NCBI GenBank assembly: GCA_002428085.1
Contig: DJAA01000044.1
Coordinates: forward strand, 31,214-62,387
Direction: 5' to 3'
Length of the DNA: 31,174 nucleotides
DNA from: Sulfurimonas sp. UBA6014
GTDB lineage: Bacteria > Campylobacterota > Campylobacteria > Campylobacterales > Sulfurimonadaceae
Shown: piece after piece, positions 1 through 8,131 of the stretch
Layout of the letters: each line of letters begins with the position of its first letter
Position numbering within the stretch: position 1 is the stretch's first letter
Position numbers and translations under genes: made by a program
The notes under the pieces: generated by a model
The model's input: the letters and a program-made list of their open reading frames with translations, nothing else
Told to the model about the DNA's origin: nothing
Database searches by the model: none

Positions 1-1
1 C

Positions 2-529
2 AAGAAAGCGATAGAAGAGATAAGTATCACTGATGGTCTGACGAATATTTTTAACAGAAGACACTTTAACGAGACCTTTGCAAAGGTAATTAACAGTGCT
101 AAAAGAGATAACAGCCTTGTCTGCTTTGTGCTTCTTGATATTGACCATTTCAAGCTATATAATGATAACTATGGACATCAAGCGGGGGATAATGTACTTG
201 TTAAGTTCGCAGCTTGCCTCAAGCAGAGTCTCCATAGAGCAGATGACTTGGCATTTCGCCTAGGTGGTGAAGAGTTTGGGGTTGTTTTTCAAAGTGAGAC
301 AAAAGACAAAGCTCTAGAATTTGCAAATAAACTTCGAGAAAATATAGAAAATCTCCAACTAAAACATCAATACAATAGTGCAAGTCCTTATATCACCGCC
401 TCTATGGGGCTTTTTTGTAAAAATGCAAACGAGATAAAAGATATGGATGAAGCATATAAAGAGGCTGATGATTTACTCTATGAAGCAAAAGAGGGTGGAA
501 GAAATCAGGTAAAAGCAAACAAGGAGTAG
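2..529 (+). CDS. GGDEF diguanylate cyclase, C-terminal part (5' end outside window)
   Basis: The frame is open from base 2 to the TAG at 527-529, so the gene starts before the window. It begins near the typical GGDEF-domain entry (ITDGLTNIFNRRHF), continues through LLDIDHFKLYNDNYGH and reaches the active-site motif GGEEF in RLGGEEF. Five residues upstream is RADD, which fits the RxxD inhibitory c-di-GMP site. Active-site and product-inhibition residues are therefore both visible, and the protein probably makes c-di-GMP from two GTP. The N-terminal sensor is not visible. The PAS gene at 534 starts 4 bases after the stop, suggesting cotranscription. Confidence 0.88.
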   Translation, partial: KKAIEEISITDGLTNIFNRRHFNETFAKVINSAKRDNSLVCFVLLDIDHFKLYNDNYGHQAGDNVLVKFAACLKQSLHRADDLAFRLGGEEFGVVFQSETKDKALEFANKLRENIENLQLKHQYNSASPYITASMGLFCKNANEIKDMDEAYKEADDLLYEAKEGGRNQVKANKE

Positions 530-533
530 CCCA

Positions 534-1697
534 GTGCAATCGATACAAGACATACACTTTAAAGAGCTTTTTGAAGTACTTCCTGATGCGGTTGTTCTTA
601 TAGATACTGCAACCAAATTGCCAGTCATGTTCAATCAGGCTGCTTATACTCAACTAGAGTATGAAAAAGATGAGTTCGCAAAGCTCACTATCTCAGACTA
701 TGAAGCTCTTGAAAACCCAGAGGAGACTAAGGAACACATAGAAAATATCATCAAATGTGGAAGAGATGATTTCGAGACAAAGCATAAAACAAAATATGCA
801 AATTTGCTAGACATGAGAGTGACTGTCATTTTATATATGATAGATGGCAAGTCATACTTTTTGTGCACATTTAGAGATATTACAGAGCAAAAAAGGGTCG
901 AAAAAGCACTTAGAAAAAGTGAAGATCGTATAGCTGCAGCAACCAATTCAGCAAATATCGGTGTGTGGGAATATAATGTAGAAGACAACTCTCTTGTCTG
1001 GGATGACCAGATGTATAAAATTTATGGTATTGCCAAAGATAGTTTTTCTGGAGCATATGAAGCGTGGATATCAGCACTTCATCCTGATGACTCAAAGACG
1101 AATACTGATCTGTTTTCAAAAGCACTCCAAGATCCAAACACCACTTTTGCCCCTGAGTTTCGCATAATTTTGCCTGATGGAACTATTCGCTATATACAAG
1201 CCAATTCAAGAGTGATACGAGATGAGAGAGGAAAAGCACTCCAAGTTATTGGGGTAAATTTTGATATCACAAATCTCAAAGATGCACAAAGAGCACTACA
1301 AAAGAGTGAAGAGCAATTTCGGGTGATTTTTGAAAAAGCAAACTGTGGTATAGCCTATGGAGATAGCAGTGGAAAGCTCATCCTTTGTAATGGCTATTTT
1401 GCCAATATGGTTGGATATACTAACAATGAAATTGAGAGTATGAATTTTGCCGAGCTAACACATCCAGATGATATAGCTAATGAACTACCCCTTTTTGAGG
1501 ATATCACATCAAAAAAAAGAGATGGTTATAGACTACAGAAGCGATATCTCCGTAAAGATGGGGAGGTTATATGGGTTGACCTTGCCACAAGTGTTATACG
1601 AGATGAAAAAGGGGAAGCTATAAACTATCTAGGAGTCTGTCGGTCTCCCAAAGTAAAAAACTCTCATGGAGATTTGAGAGGGCTTAGAAATAATTGA
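534..1697 (+). pseudogene. Triple-PAS sensory protein, 3' end replaced by IS sequence
   Basis: The GTG start at 534 lies 4 bases after the preceding GGDEF gene. Three PAS/PAC units can be seen: about residues 5-118 (ending FRDITEQKR), 130-250 (PAS_3 type, HPDDS then NFDITNLKDAQ) and 255-370 (HPDDI, then LRKDGEVIWVDL). No output domain (kinase, GGDEF, EAL, methyl-accepting) follows. The third PAC motif runs directly into the inverted repeat of the insertion sequence at 1629, so about the last 22 residues (from GVCRSPK onward) are IS-encoded. The original C terminus is lost or very short. It probably worked with the adjacent diguanylate cyclase; the signal is unknown. Confidence 0.75.
1629..1648 (+). 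repeat. Left terminal inverted repeat of the IS
   Basis: CTAGGAGTCTGTCGG followed by TCTCC, matched in inverted orientation at 3188-3207 with one mismatch in 20. It lies inside the reading frame of the PAS gene. Confidence 0.85.
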
Positions 1698-1761
1698 TTG
1701 CGTGTCAATTTCAGGTAAATTGGCACTCAAATCTCTATCACATCTATAATATTAAAGGGCT

Positions 1762-3117
1762 TTACCCTCTTATTATGTGTAATCTCTTCAGATTATAGGC
1801 TATACAGATTAAATTCCATTCACCTTTTGCTTTTTCAAAGCCTCTAAGCATGAATTGTCTAAAGCCTAAGATATGTTTAATAACACCAAATACAGGCTCA
1901 ACAGTGCTTTTACGCTGGGCATATATCTGTTTACCCTCTTTTGTCTGGAGTCGATGTTTCATTTTCTCTACCGCTGTAGGATTCTGAGGAAGTGGTTCTT
2001 CTGCTTTAAAGCGTTCTTCGAGGGGTTGATTATGCTGGTCTTTACCAAAAGAGATATAGGGTGTTACTTTATTATTTTCGCACTGATGAATGTTGTGTTC
2101 ACTAAAGTAGCCAGCATCTGCCAAGAGTGAAGGTGGTTTAAGCTCAGGGTGGTTATTAAACCATTGGAGCGTTTGTGCAATCTCTTGTTTGTCGTTTGTA
2201 TTTTGTGTGACATGTTGATGGATTATCAATCTTGAATCATGTTCTACTGATGCCTGTGCATTATAGCACTGTTCAAACCCTCCACCTGATGTTTTCATAA
2301 TGCGAGACTCATCATCGGTGAGGTTTATTTGATCTGTTGGTTTGGGTTCTTGAGTCGGCACTTTAGGTATTTTGCCACGTGGCTTTTTACCGCTTGTTTT
2401 TTCTTGAGCTTCACGCTTTTTCATCTTCTCGTCATAGAAAGTCTTCTCTTTTTCATAACGCTCGTTGGCTCGTTGTTCTATTTGTGCTTTTGCCTCTTTG
2501 ATTACTTTAAGACGATCCTCCCTTCGTAGTAATTCAGCTGGAATGTCCATTCCATCATTCGCATCCTCATTATCAGCTTCTTGTGCCTTTTGCATAAGAG
2601 TCCGTACTTCTGCTTCAAGTTGTTCTTGGAGTTTATTTGCATAGGCATAGCTTAGAGCTTTATGTTTAGAAGCGTTGGCTTTAATCTTTGTGCCATCAAG
2701 GCTTACTTTACCCACTTTAAGAAATCCTGCACTTTGTGCAACCATTAAAATTTGAACAAAAAGTGATTCCAGTTCTGCAAGAAAACGCTTACGAAAGGTG
2801 GCAATTGTGTCATGATCAGGATGTGTGTTTGCAGCAATATAGCGAAATGCTACAGAATCATAAGTAGCACGTTCAATCTTTCGGCTTGAGAACACTCCTG
2901 TAGTATAGCCATAAAAAAAAAGTGATAATAACACCTCTGGATGATAAGCTTTTGAACCACCTTGTCCACTGTAGCTTTTATGAATATTTGATAAGTCTAA
3001 CTCTTTAACTATCTCTACAATAAAACGAGCCAAATGCTCTTTTGGTAACCACTCATCTATGCTTGGTGGTAAAAGATAGGCTTGTTGTCTGTTGGAACTC
3101 ATGTACTCTTTTGCCAT
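1762..3117 (-). CDS. IS1182-family DDE transposase
   Basis: A 451-residue protein. The N-terminal part (about 1-120, with LPKEHLARFIVEIV and HPEVLLSLFFYGYTTGVFSSRKIE) is the DUF772-type transposase domain. The catalytic triad appears as D141 (SLDGTKIKA), D334 (LLADAGYFSE) and E407 (KSTVEPVFGVIKH). A charged, coiled-coil-like insert lies between the first and second acidic residues (about 160-260). The length is normal for the family and all three acidic residues are present, so the enzyme looks intact and possibly active. It lies on the strand opposite to the genes on either side. Confidence 0.93.
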   Translation of the reverse strand: MAKEYMSSNRQQAYLLPPSIDEWLPKEHLARFIVEIVKELDLSNIHKSYSGQGGSKAYHPEVLLSLFFYGYTTGVFSSRKIERATYDSVAFRYIAANTHPDHDTIATFRKRFLAELESLFVQILMVAQSAGFLKVGKVSLDGTKIKANASKHKALSYAYANKLQEQLEAEVRTLMQKAQEADNEDANDGMDIPAELLRREDRLKVIKEAKAQIEQRANERYEKEKTFYDEKMKKREAQEKTSGKKPRGKIPKVPTQEPKPTDQINLTDDESRIMKTSGGGFEQCYNAQASVEHDSRLIIHQHVTQNTNDKQEIAQTLQWFNNHPELKPPSLLADAGYFSEHNIHQCENNKVTPYISFGKDQHNQPLEERFKAEEPLPQNPTAVEKMKHRLQTKEGKQIYAQRKSTVEPVFGVIKHILGFRQFMLRGFEKAKGEWNLICIAYNLKRLHIIRG

Positions 3118-3187
3118 ATGAAAATCTTTTAGGAATAGGATTTAGGAATTGATATTTTACTGTTTAGATGCTTATTATTGAATGATT

Positions 3188-3207
3188 GGAGTCCGACAGA
3201 CTCCTAG
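3188..3207 (+). repeat. Right terminal inverted repeat of the IS
   Basis: GGAGTCCGACAGACTCCTAG, the inverse of the left end at 1629-1648. It marks the right boundary of the element; the sigma-54 promoter for the NifX-like gene lies about 145 bases further right. Confidence 0.85.
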
Positions 3208-3352
3208 GTGGAATTTTGGCATGTGGAAATCCTTTTTTGCACTCTACAAAAGCAAAGAAGTCCACTGTCGGAACCTAATTAGTTAAATACAATGTTTGTT
3301 ATATAATTGCTTGCATTTTATATACTAGCTTACTTTAGAAATATATAACATA

Positions 3353-3368
3353 CAGAACAAGATATGCA
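3353..3368 (+). promoter_or_regulatory. Probable sigma-54 promoter of the NifX-like gene
   Basis: Reads CAGAACAAGATATGCA. AG at 3354-3355 and GC at 3366-3367 are separated by exactly 10 bases, the -24/-12 geometry of sigma-54. It matches the AGAAC...ATGCA form found before five other nif units here. The -12 GC lies 52 bases before the ATG. Confidence 0.65.
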
Positions 3369-3418
3369 GCAGTAAGGTTACAGTATAATTATACTAATAA
3401 TACAAATAAGGATTATTT

Positions 3419-3814
3419 ATGAAAGTTGCCATTCCAGTTAAAGACGATTCACTCACATTTTTTGCCAATGCAGGACACACACCTTACTTCGCGGTTTACA
3501 ATATTAAAGGTGCTGGCATGTTCAAATCATTTGAACTTGACGTTATCCGTCCAAACCCGCGCAGTCATGCGAATCATCATCATGACGATGAAGAAGGGCA
3601 TGTCTGCAGTCATGACCATGAAGATGAGAAGCATGCAAAAACACACGATGTTATGGGTGAAGCCATTAGCGACTGTGAATTTATCGTCGTAAAAACGATT
3701 TGTAAAAATACTGCAGCCGCCTTTACAAATCAGGGTATAAAAATCAAAAAGTACAATGGAGAAGCTGATAAAGCCAATATAATCTTAAGTCAGGTTTCTG
3801 CACAACTTATATAA
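3419..3814 (+). CDS. NifX/NafY-family FeMo-co-binding-like protein with His-rich insert
   Basis: A 131-residue protein of the dinitrogenase iron-molybdenum cofactor-binding family (NifX, NafY, NifB C-terminus). The family N terminus MKVAIPVKD and the later CEFIVVKTICKNTAAAFTNQGI segment are recognisable. Unusually, residues 50-76 form a His/Asp/Glu-rich insert with nine His and one Cys (C63), probably a metal-binding loop. The ATG at 3419 follows the Shine-Dalgarno-like AAGGA. It has its own sigma-54-like promoter and sits just upstream of nifE, so a role in cofactor or metal handling is inferred. It is distinct from the canonical nifX at 6595. Confidence 0.85.
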   Translation: MKVAIPVKDDSLTFFANAGHTPYFAVYNIKGAGMFKSFELDVIRPNPRSHANHHHDDEEGHVCSHDHEDEKHAKTHDVMGEAISDCEFIVVKTICKNTAAAFTNQGIKIKKYNGEADKANIILSQVSAQLI

Positions 3815-3826
3815 TACTCCTCTCTA

Positions 3827-3842
3827 GGAAGCGATGGCTTCC
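3827..3842 (+). terminator. Short hairpin after the NifX-like gene
   Basis: GGAAGC-GATG-GCTTCC forms a six-base-pair stem with a four-base loop, 13 bases after the stop codon. No U-run follows, so it may act as an attenuator or RNA stabiliser rather than a classical terminator. Confidence 0.4.
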
Positions 3843-3862
3843 CTTCGCTCATGAAAAGTCCC

Positions 3863-3878
3863 TCGAACAATAAATGCA
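3863..3878 (+). promoter_or_regulatory. Probable sigma-54 promoter of the nifE operon
   Basis: Reads TCGAACAATAAATGCA. CG at 3864-3865 and GC at 3876-3877 are 10 bases apart. The -12 GC is 36 bases before the nifE ATG, the same distance as at nifU and at the thiol peroxidase gene. Confidence 0.7.
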
Positions 3879-3912
3879 GTCCTACTATTAATACAACTCT
3901 AAAAGGGTATTT

Positions 3913-5277
3913 ATGGTCAATCGTGCAAAAATTAAAGAGCTTATGAATGAGAGCGCTTGTTCACACTCTAAAGATAAGAAAAAGGGTGAAGGGTGTGATA
4001 TGCCTAAACCTGGAATGGCGGCTGGCGGGTGTGCATTTGATGGCGCGCAGATTTCACTTTTTCCTTATGCGGATGCAGTGCATTTGGTGCATGGTCCTCA
4101 AACTTGTCTGGGTGCTTCATGGGAGACTCGGGAGACACTGAGTTCCTACAAAGGACGTGACCATACTTCTATGGGTTTTACAACAGGCATTACGACCAAC
4201 GATGTTATTTTTGGCGGCGATAAGCGTCTCTCTGATTCCATCGACTACATCGTGGAGCATTACACTCCTGAGGCGATTTTTGTTTATTCAACCTGTGTGA
4301 CCGCTATGGTGGGTGACGACATCGACATGACTTGTAAACTCAGCGCACAAAAATACAGTATTCCCATTGTGCCCGTTCATGCTCCTGGTTTTGTGGGTGG
4401 GAAAAATCTTGGTTCTCGCATAGCCGGCGAAGCGGTTTTGGAGCATCTCATCGGGACAAAAGAGCCAGAGTTTACAACGCCCTACGACATCAACCTTATT
4501 GGCGATTACAACGTAACGGGTGATATGTGGCAGTATCTTCCTCTGTTTGAGAAAATCGGTATTCGAGTGCTCTCTTCTTTAAGCGGAGATGGTCGTGTGG
4601 GGGAGATTCGCACAGCACACCGAGCAAAACTCAATGTCATTGTTTGTGCAAAATCGCTCATTACACTGTGCCGTAAAATGGAAGAAACGTATGGCATTCC
4701 TTGGGTTTCCGTCTCTTTTTACGGCAAACGCGATACGAGTTTTGCCATTTTAGAAATCGTGAATGCTCTTGGCGATGAGGCGTTGATACAAAAAGCAAAA
4801 GAAGTGATAGCCGAGGAAGAGGCAAAGCTTGAAGCAAAACTTTTTCCCTACAAAAAGTTGTTTGCAGGGAAAAAAGCAGTTTTAAACACAGGCGGAAACA
4901 AAGCATGGTCGATTGCTTCTGGGCTTCAAGATTTAGGTATAGAAGTTGTGGCGACTTCTATTCGCAAATCGACAGCGGAAGATATAGAAAAAGCAAGAGA
5001 GTATTTGGGTGAGAGTGGTGTTCTCATGAAGGCGCCCGCGTCAGAACAAGCCAAAGTCATAGACCAATTTGGTGCGCACATTTTACTCGCAGGCGGGCGA
5101 AGTCTCTACACTGCCATCAAGAAAAAAATCTCTTTCATCGATGTAAACCAAGAGAAAAAAGTGAGTTACGGCGGGTATGAGGGGCTTTTGAATCTTGCGC
5201 AAGATTTGAAGTGCGCCTTTGCAAATCCCGTCTTTGCAAATGTCTCAAAAAAAGCACCGTGGGATATCCAGTCATGA
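3913..5277 (+). CDS. nifE: Nitrogenase FeMo-co scaffold protein NifE
   Basis: A 454-residue NifD-like subunit of the NifEN scaffold, on which the NifB cluster is converted to FeMo-co by adding Mo and homocitrate. The cluster-binding cysteines are visible in their usual settings: C40 (GGCAFDGAQ), C65 (HGPQTCLG) and C128 (STCVTAMVGDD). The following nucleotide-fold body contains GDYNVTGDMW and HAPGFVGGKNLG, typical of NifE. The length is normal. The start is preceded by AAAAGGG. The gene overlaps nifN by an ATGA stop-start, indicating translational coupling and a 1:1 heterotetramer. It is the first gene of a sigma-54-type operon. Confidence 0.96.
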   Translation: MVNRAKIKELMNESACSHSKDKKKGEGCDMPKPGMAAGGCAFDGAQISLFPYADAVHLVHGPQTCLGASWETRETLSSYKGRDHTSMGFTTGITTNDVIFGGDKRLSDSIDYIVEHYTPEAIFVYSTCVTAMVGDDIDMTCKLSAQKYSIPIVPVHAPGFVGGKNLGSRIAGEAVLEHLIGTKEPEFTTPYDINLIGDYNVTGDMWQYLPLFEKIGIRVLSSLSGDGRVGEIRTAHRAKLNVIVCAKSLITLCRKMEETYGIPWVSVSFYGKRDTSFAILEIVNALGDEALIQKAKEVIAEEEAKLEAKLFPYKKLFAGKKAVLNTGGNKAWSIASGLQDLGIEVVATSIRKSTAEDIEKAREYLGESGVLMKAPASEQAKVIDQFGAHILLAGGRSLYTAIKKKISFIDVNQEKKVSYGGYEGLLNLAQDLKCAFANPVFANVSKKAPWDIQS

Positions 5278-6602
5278 GCCAAACCCCTAAAAATAACTCT
5301 TTACAAATTCCACTCAGCAAACGCGAACACAAACCGCTTCAGGTAAACCCCATTAAACACTCGCAGCCTATGGGCGCGGCACTCGCTTACATGGGCGTAA
5401 AAAATTGCCTGCCGCTTATGCACGGTTCGCAAGGCTGTGCTTCTTATACGAAAGTTTTTTTTACCCGTCATTACAACGAGCCGATTGCACTTTATAACAC
5501 TTCCGTGAGCGACATTACGGCGGTTCTTGATGGCGGCGATTACTCTATTTTGATGGCGATTGAAAATATTACGAAAAAAAATACTACGCTTAAACCAGAG
5601 CTGATAGGGCTTTGTACAACGGGGCTCACCGAGACAAAAGGGGATGATGTGCGCAATATCGCCGCGCATATAGAAATCCCCTACTGTTATGTCAATACGC
5701 CCGATTATGAGGGCGGAATGGAGAGTGGTTGGGCTCTTACTGCAAAGGCACTTATCGAGCAACATACGCAAGAGACAATACGGCTGAGTCCAAACAAACT
5801 CCTCCTGCTTCCTCATGTCAGTATGCAGCCCATTGAAGTTGAAAAAGTCAAAGAGTTGTGTGAGAGTTTTGGTTTTGAGACCTTTGCGCTCCCTGACTTG
5901 TCTACCGCGCTTGATGGCTATTTGAGTGAGGGGCAGGGCAAACTCTCTACTGGAGCTATTAGTATAGAGGAGATTAAAGAGCTTGGTGATTCTGCAACTG
6001 TTATAACCATCGGGACTTCCATGCTCATAGTTGCAAAAGCGATGCTTAAAAAGAACCCAAATATTACGCACCTCCATTTTGACCATGTCATGGGACAACA
6101 AAACAACGACAATTTTGTCGCAACACTTATGAAAATAAGACAAATTGAGCCGATGGCTCACATTAAACGTTGGAGGGGAAGATTGCAAGATGCCATGCTT
6201 GACACCCACTTTCTCATAGGCTCTTCTCACTTTGTGATCACGGGAGAACCTGATATGTGCGTTGGTCTGTGTGAATTGCTTCAAAGTGTCGGGGGAACTG
6301 TAGATGCGGTAATCGCAACTACTTATAGTGCTGTGCTAGAGAAAATATGTGTGCAGAATCTCTTTGTTGGTGACCTTGAAGATGCGATGCCTTATTTTGA
6401 AAATACAGATTTAGTTATCAGCAATTTTCATGCAGAACGATTATTGCACTCTAGTAAAAGAGATATAGCCTTAATTTTAAGAGGTTTTCCAAATTATGAA
6501 GAGTTAGGCAATCAGCTCAAAAACGACCAGCTTTACGAAGGAAGCACACAGTTTCTTTTTGAAGTAGCAAATAAACTGAGAGAGGACAAACATCATGGGT
6601 GA
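5274..6602 (+). CDS. nifN: Nitrogenase FeMo-co scaffold protein NifN
   Basis: A 442-residue NifK-like partner of NifE. The ATG at 5274 overlaps the nifE TGA (ATGA). An in-frame upstream codon at 5211 would add residues encoded inside nifE and is unlikely. Family signatures are NPIKHSQPMGAALAYMGV, then C45 and MHGSQGCASY (C55), TSVSDITAVLDGG, and later HFDHVMG. NifEN holds the FeMo-co precursor. It overlaps nifX by 8 bases, so nifE-nifN-nifX are tightly coupled. Confidence 0.95.
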   Translation: MSQTPKNNSLQIPLSKREHKPLQVNPIKHSQPMGAALAYMGVKNCLPLMHGSQGCASYTKVFFTRHYNEPIALYNTSVSDITAVLDGGDYSILMAIENITKKNTTLKPELIGLCTTGLTETKGDDVRNIAAHIEIPYCYVNTPDYEGGMESGWALTAKALIEQHTQETIRLSPNKLLLLPHVSMQPIEVEKVKELCESFGFETFALPDLSTALDGYLSEGQGKLSTGAISIEEIKELGDSATVITIGTSMLIVAKAMLKKNPNITHLHFDHVMGQQNNDNFVATLMKIRQIEPMAHIKRWRGRLQDAMLDTHFLIGSSHFVITGEPDMCVGLCELLQSVGGTVDAVIATTYSAVLEKICVQNLFVGDLEDAMPYFENTDLVISNFHAERLLHSSKRDIALILRGFPNYEELGNQLKNDQLYEGSTQFLFEVANKLREDKHHG

Positions 6603-7044
6603 GACAACTAAAATTACAGTCCAAGGGAGCAATCCAATGCAAAATGCTATGAAAGTTGCCTTTGCATCAAAAGATATGCAAACAGTCAATGCGCACTTTG
6701 GTGCAGCAAAAGAGTTTGTTATTTATAAAATTTCTAAAGAGGGCTTTGAGCTTGATGGCATCATCAAAACGGATACAACAGATTTAGAAGGGGATGATAA
6801 GACAGACTCTAAAGTCAAAGCTTTACAAGGAATCAATATTGTTTATTGTGAGTCTATCGGTGGAACGGCGGCTGCGAAGGTGATACGTGGTGGAATTAAC
6901 CCGATGAAAATAGAAAACGAGAGCAAAATAGAAGATGTTTTAAAAGAGTTGCTCAAGATGATAAACAATAATCCTCCGCCATGGGTGAGAAAAATTATGA
7001 ACTTACAAACTACAGATGATGCGCGTTTAGCACGCTGGGAATAG
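6595..7044 (+). CDS. nifX: FeMo-co carrier protein NifX
   Basis: A 149-residue NifX. The core begins MKVAFASKDMQTVNAHFGAAKEFVIY and contains YCESIGGTAAAKVIRGGINPMKI, which is characteristic. The C-terminal PPPWVRKIM segment is also typical. NifX binds the NifB cluster and intermediates passing to and from NifEN. The first ATG (6595) overlaps the nifN stop and has GAGAGGA upstream. An internal ATG at 6637, preceded by AAGGGAG, would give a protein closer to the family N terminus, so the start is not certain. Confidence 0.92.
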   Translation: MGETTKITVQGSNPMQNAMKVAFASKDMQTVNAHFGAAKEFVIYKISKEGFELDGIIKTDTTDLEGDDKTDSKVKALQGINIVYCESIGGTAAAKVIRGGINPMKIENESKIEDVLKELLKMINNNPPPWVRKIMNLQTTDDARLARWE

Positions 7045-7054
7045 GGGAAAAATT

Positions 7055-7510
7055 ATGAGTGAAATAGTTGGAATGAATGCATTTACAGAGGAGTTGCTCC
7101 GTCAGTTAAGAGCTGCTGATCAGTTTGGAAACTGGTCAAAGATGAGTGATGAAGAGTTGCTTATTAAAAAGTTTGTCAAAACAAAAGAGGATTTACAAAA
7201 GATTCCTATCATTGCTGATATTGATGAGATGCTTATCGGTGAGATCAAGATGATGTTTAAGGCTATTGCACTGCAGTTTGAGCGTAAAACAGGGGTGATG
7301 TGTAATGTTGTGATGGAGATGAGTCATGAGGGTTTTGGTCGTTGCATCGTTTTTGCAGGGCGCATTATTTTAGTAGACAAATATTTTAAAGATGCGCACC
7401 GTTTTGGGTTTCGTACCTTAGACAAACTCTATGAAGAGGGGCAAAAATATCTTGATATGTCTCATGAGGTTTATGCGCAATATAAACCTTGTATTAAAGA
7501 AATCAATTAA
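7055..7510 (+). CDS. NifX-associated nitrogen fixation protein (DUF269)
   Basis: A 151-residue protein with the features of the DUF269 family, which nearly always follows nifX: an ADQFGNWSKMSDEELLIKKFV segment near the N terminus and the core FGRCIVFAGRIILVDKYFKDAHRFGF. It begins 10 bases after nifX, with GGGGAAAA upstream of the ATG. The family is linked to the NifX/NifEN branch of FeMo-co assembly but its biochemical role is not established. The body contains two cysteines outside the C-terminal tail, so Fe-S binding is not obvious. Confidence 0.92.
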   Translation: MSEIVGMNAFTEELLRQLRAADQFGNWSKMSDEELLIKKFVKTKEDLQKIPIIADIDEMLIGEIKMMFKAIALQFERKTGVMCNVVMEMSHEGFGRCIVFAGRIILVDKYFKDAHRFGFRTLDKLYEEGQKYLDMSHEVYAQYKPCIKEIN

Positions 7511-7520
7511 GGAAAAACCG

Positions 7521-8039
7521 ATGGCAAAGATAGGTATTTTTGTTGGAAGTAGCGGCGGAGTCACTTTAGCGGCGGCAGAAAAATTAGAGATGTTGTTTGA
7601 TGGTGCCAAGCTTATCAACATGGAAGAAGATTACGAGGATATAGAGCAGTTTCAAGAGTTTGATGTTTTGCTTATCGGTTCTTCAACTTGGGGGCAAGGG
7701 GATCCACAGCGCGACTGGGTCGATCCACTGTATGAGATGGATCATGATGAGCCTGATTTAAGTGGTAAAAAAGTTGCTTTTTTTGGCGCAGGTGATCAAA
7801 AAACCCATGGAGAGTTTTTTGTGAGTGCTTTAGGAAAGATAGAGGATATTTTTCATAAGTGCGGCGCAAAAACTGGATTTGGTCACTGGTCAACGGATGA
7901 ATACACATATAAATACTCGTATGCCGAAAAAGGGGGTAAGTTCTGTGGACTTCCTATAGATGATATCAATCAAGAAGAGCTCACAGAGGCTAGACTTATT
8001 GCTTGGGCAAATCAAGTAAAAAAAGAGATGAAAATTTAG
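7521..8039 (+). CDS. nifF: Long-chain flavodoxin (NifF-type)
   Basis: A 172-residue flavodoxin starting MAKIGIFVGSSGG at 7521, 10 bases after the DUF269 stop and preceded by AAGGAAAA; a longer in-frame form (from 7431) would lie inside DUF269. The 50s loop (STWGQGDPQRDW), the 90s loop (FGAGDQKTHGEFF) and the long-chain tail (GLPIDDINQEELTEARLIAW) are clear. Last in the nifE operon, it probably donates electrons to nitrogenase reductase. Oddities: the phosphate loop reads GSSGGVT rather than the usual (S/T)xTGKT form, and the usual FMN-stacking Tyr of the 90s loop is replaced by His. Confidence 0.88.
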   Translation: MAKIGIFVGSSGGVTLAAAEKLEMLFDGAKLINMEEDYEDIEQFQEFDVLLIGSSTWGQGDPQRDWVDPLYEMDHDEPDLSGKKVAFFGAGDQKTHGEFFVSALGKIEDIFHKCGAKTGFGHWSTDEYTYKYSYAEKGGKFCGLPIDDINQEELTEARLIAWANQVKKEMKI

Positions 8040-8047
8040 CATTTTAT

Positions 8048-8069
8048 GACAAAATTGTAATTTTTTGTC
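8048..8069 (+). terminator. AT-rich hairpin after the flavodoxin gene
   Basis: GACAAAA (8048-8054) pairs with TTTTGTC (8063-8069) and T-rich sequence follows. It is a weak stem, placed correctly between the nifE operon and the nifW promoter. Confidence 0.35.
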
Positions 8070-8089
8070 CATTTTAAGAACTTTTTTTT

Positions 8090-8105
8090 AAGATTCATAA
8101 ATGCA
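8090..8105 (+). promoter_or_regulatory. Probable sigma-54 promoter of the nifW operon
   Basis: Reads AAGATTCATAAATGCA. AG at 8091-8092 and GC at 8103-8104 are 10 bases apart, 28 bases before the nifW ATG. It matches the local nif form at -12 and -24 but has ATTC instead of AACA after AG. Confidence 0.55.
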
Positions 8106-8131
8106 CTAAAGAGAAAAAATAAGGGGAAATT

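Larger units (their letters stand above)
1629..3207 (-). mobile_element. IS1182-type insertion sequence
   Basis: The ends are near-perfect 20-bp inverted repeats. The left end (1629-1648) begins CTAGGAGTCTGTCGG; the right end (3188-3207) is its reverse complement with a single mismatch at position 16. Because CTAG is itself palindromic, the outermost four bases could be either part of the repeat or a 4-bp CTAG target duplication. Subterminal inverted repeats also occur on the left (1669-1678 with 1726-1735). A single transposase gene fills most of the element. The length of about 1.58 kb fits the family. Confidence 0.85.

Noticed and set aside
3297..3312. Alternative sigma-54 site TGTTATATAATTGCTT upstream of the NifX-like gene
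   Set aside because: It has 10-base spacing and a good TTGCTT, but the -24 region lacks GAAC; the site at 3353 matches the cluster's other promoters far better.
3208..3354. NifA upstream sites of the form TGT-N10-ACA
   Set aside because: I looked before the NifX-like gene and the other nif units and found no exact, repeated match. TGTTTCAGGATTACA near 11450 has 9 rather than 10 bases between TGT and ACA.
5301..6284. Long open frame (327 codons) on the minus strand inside nifN
   Set aside because: Antisense to a well-supported gene, composition unlike a folded protein, and no sensible ribosome-binding site. A by-product of nifN codon use.
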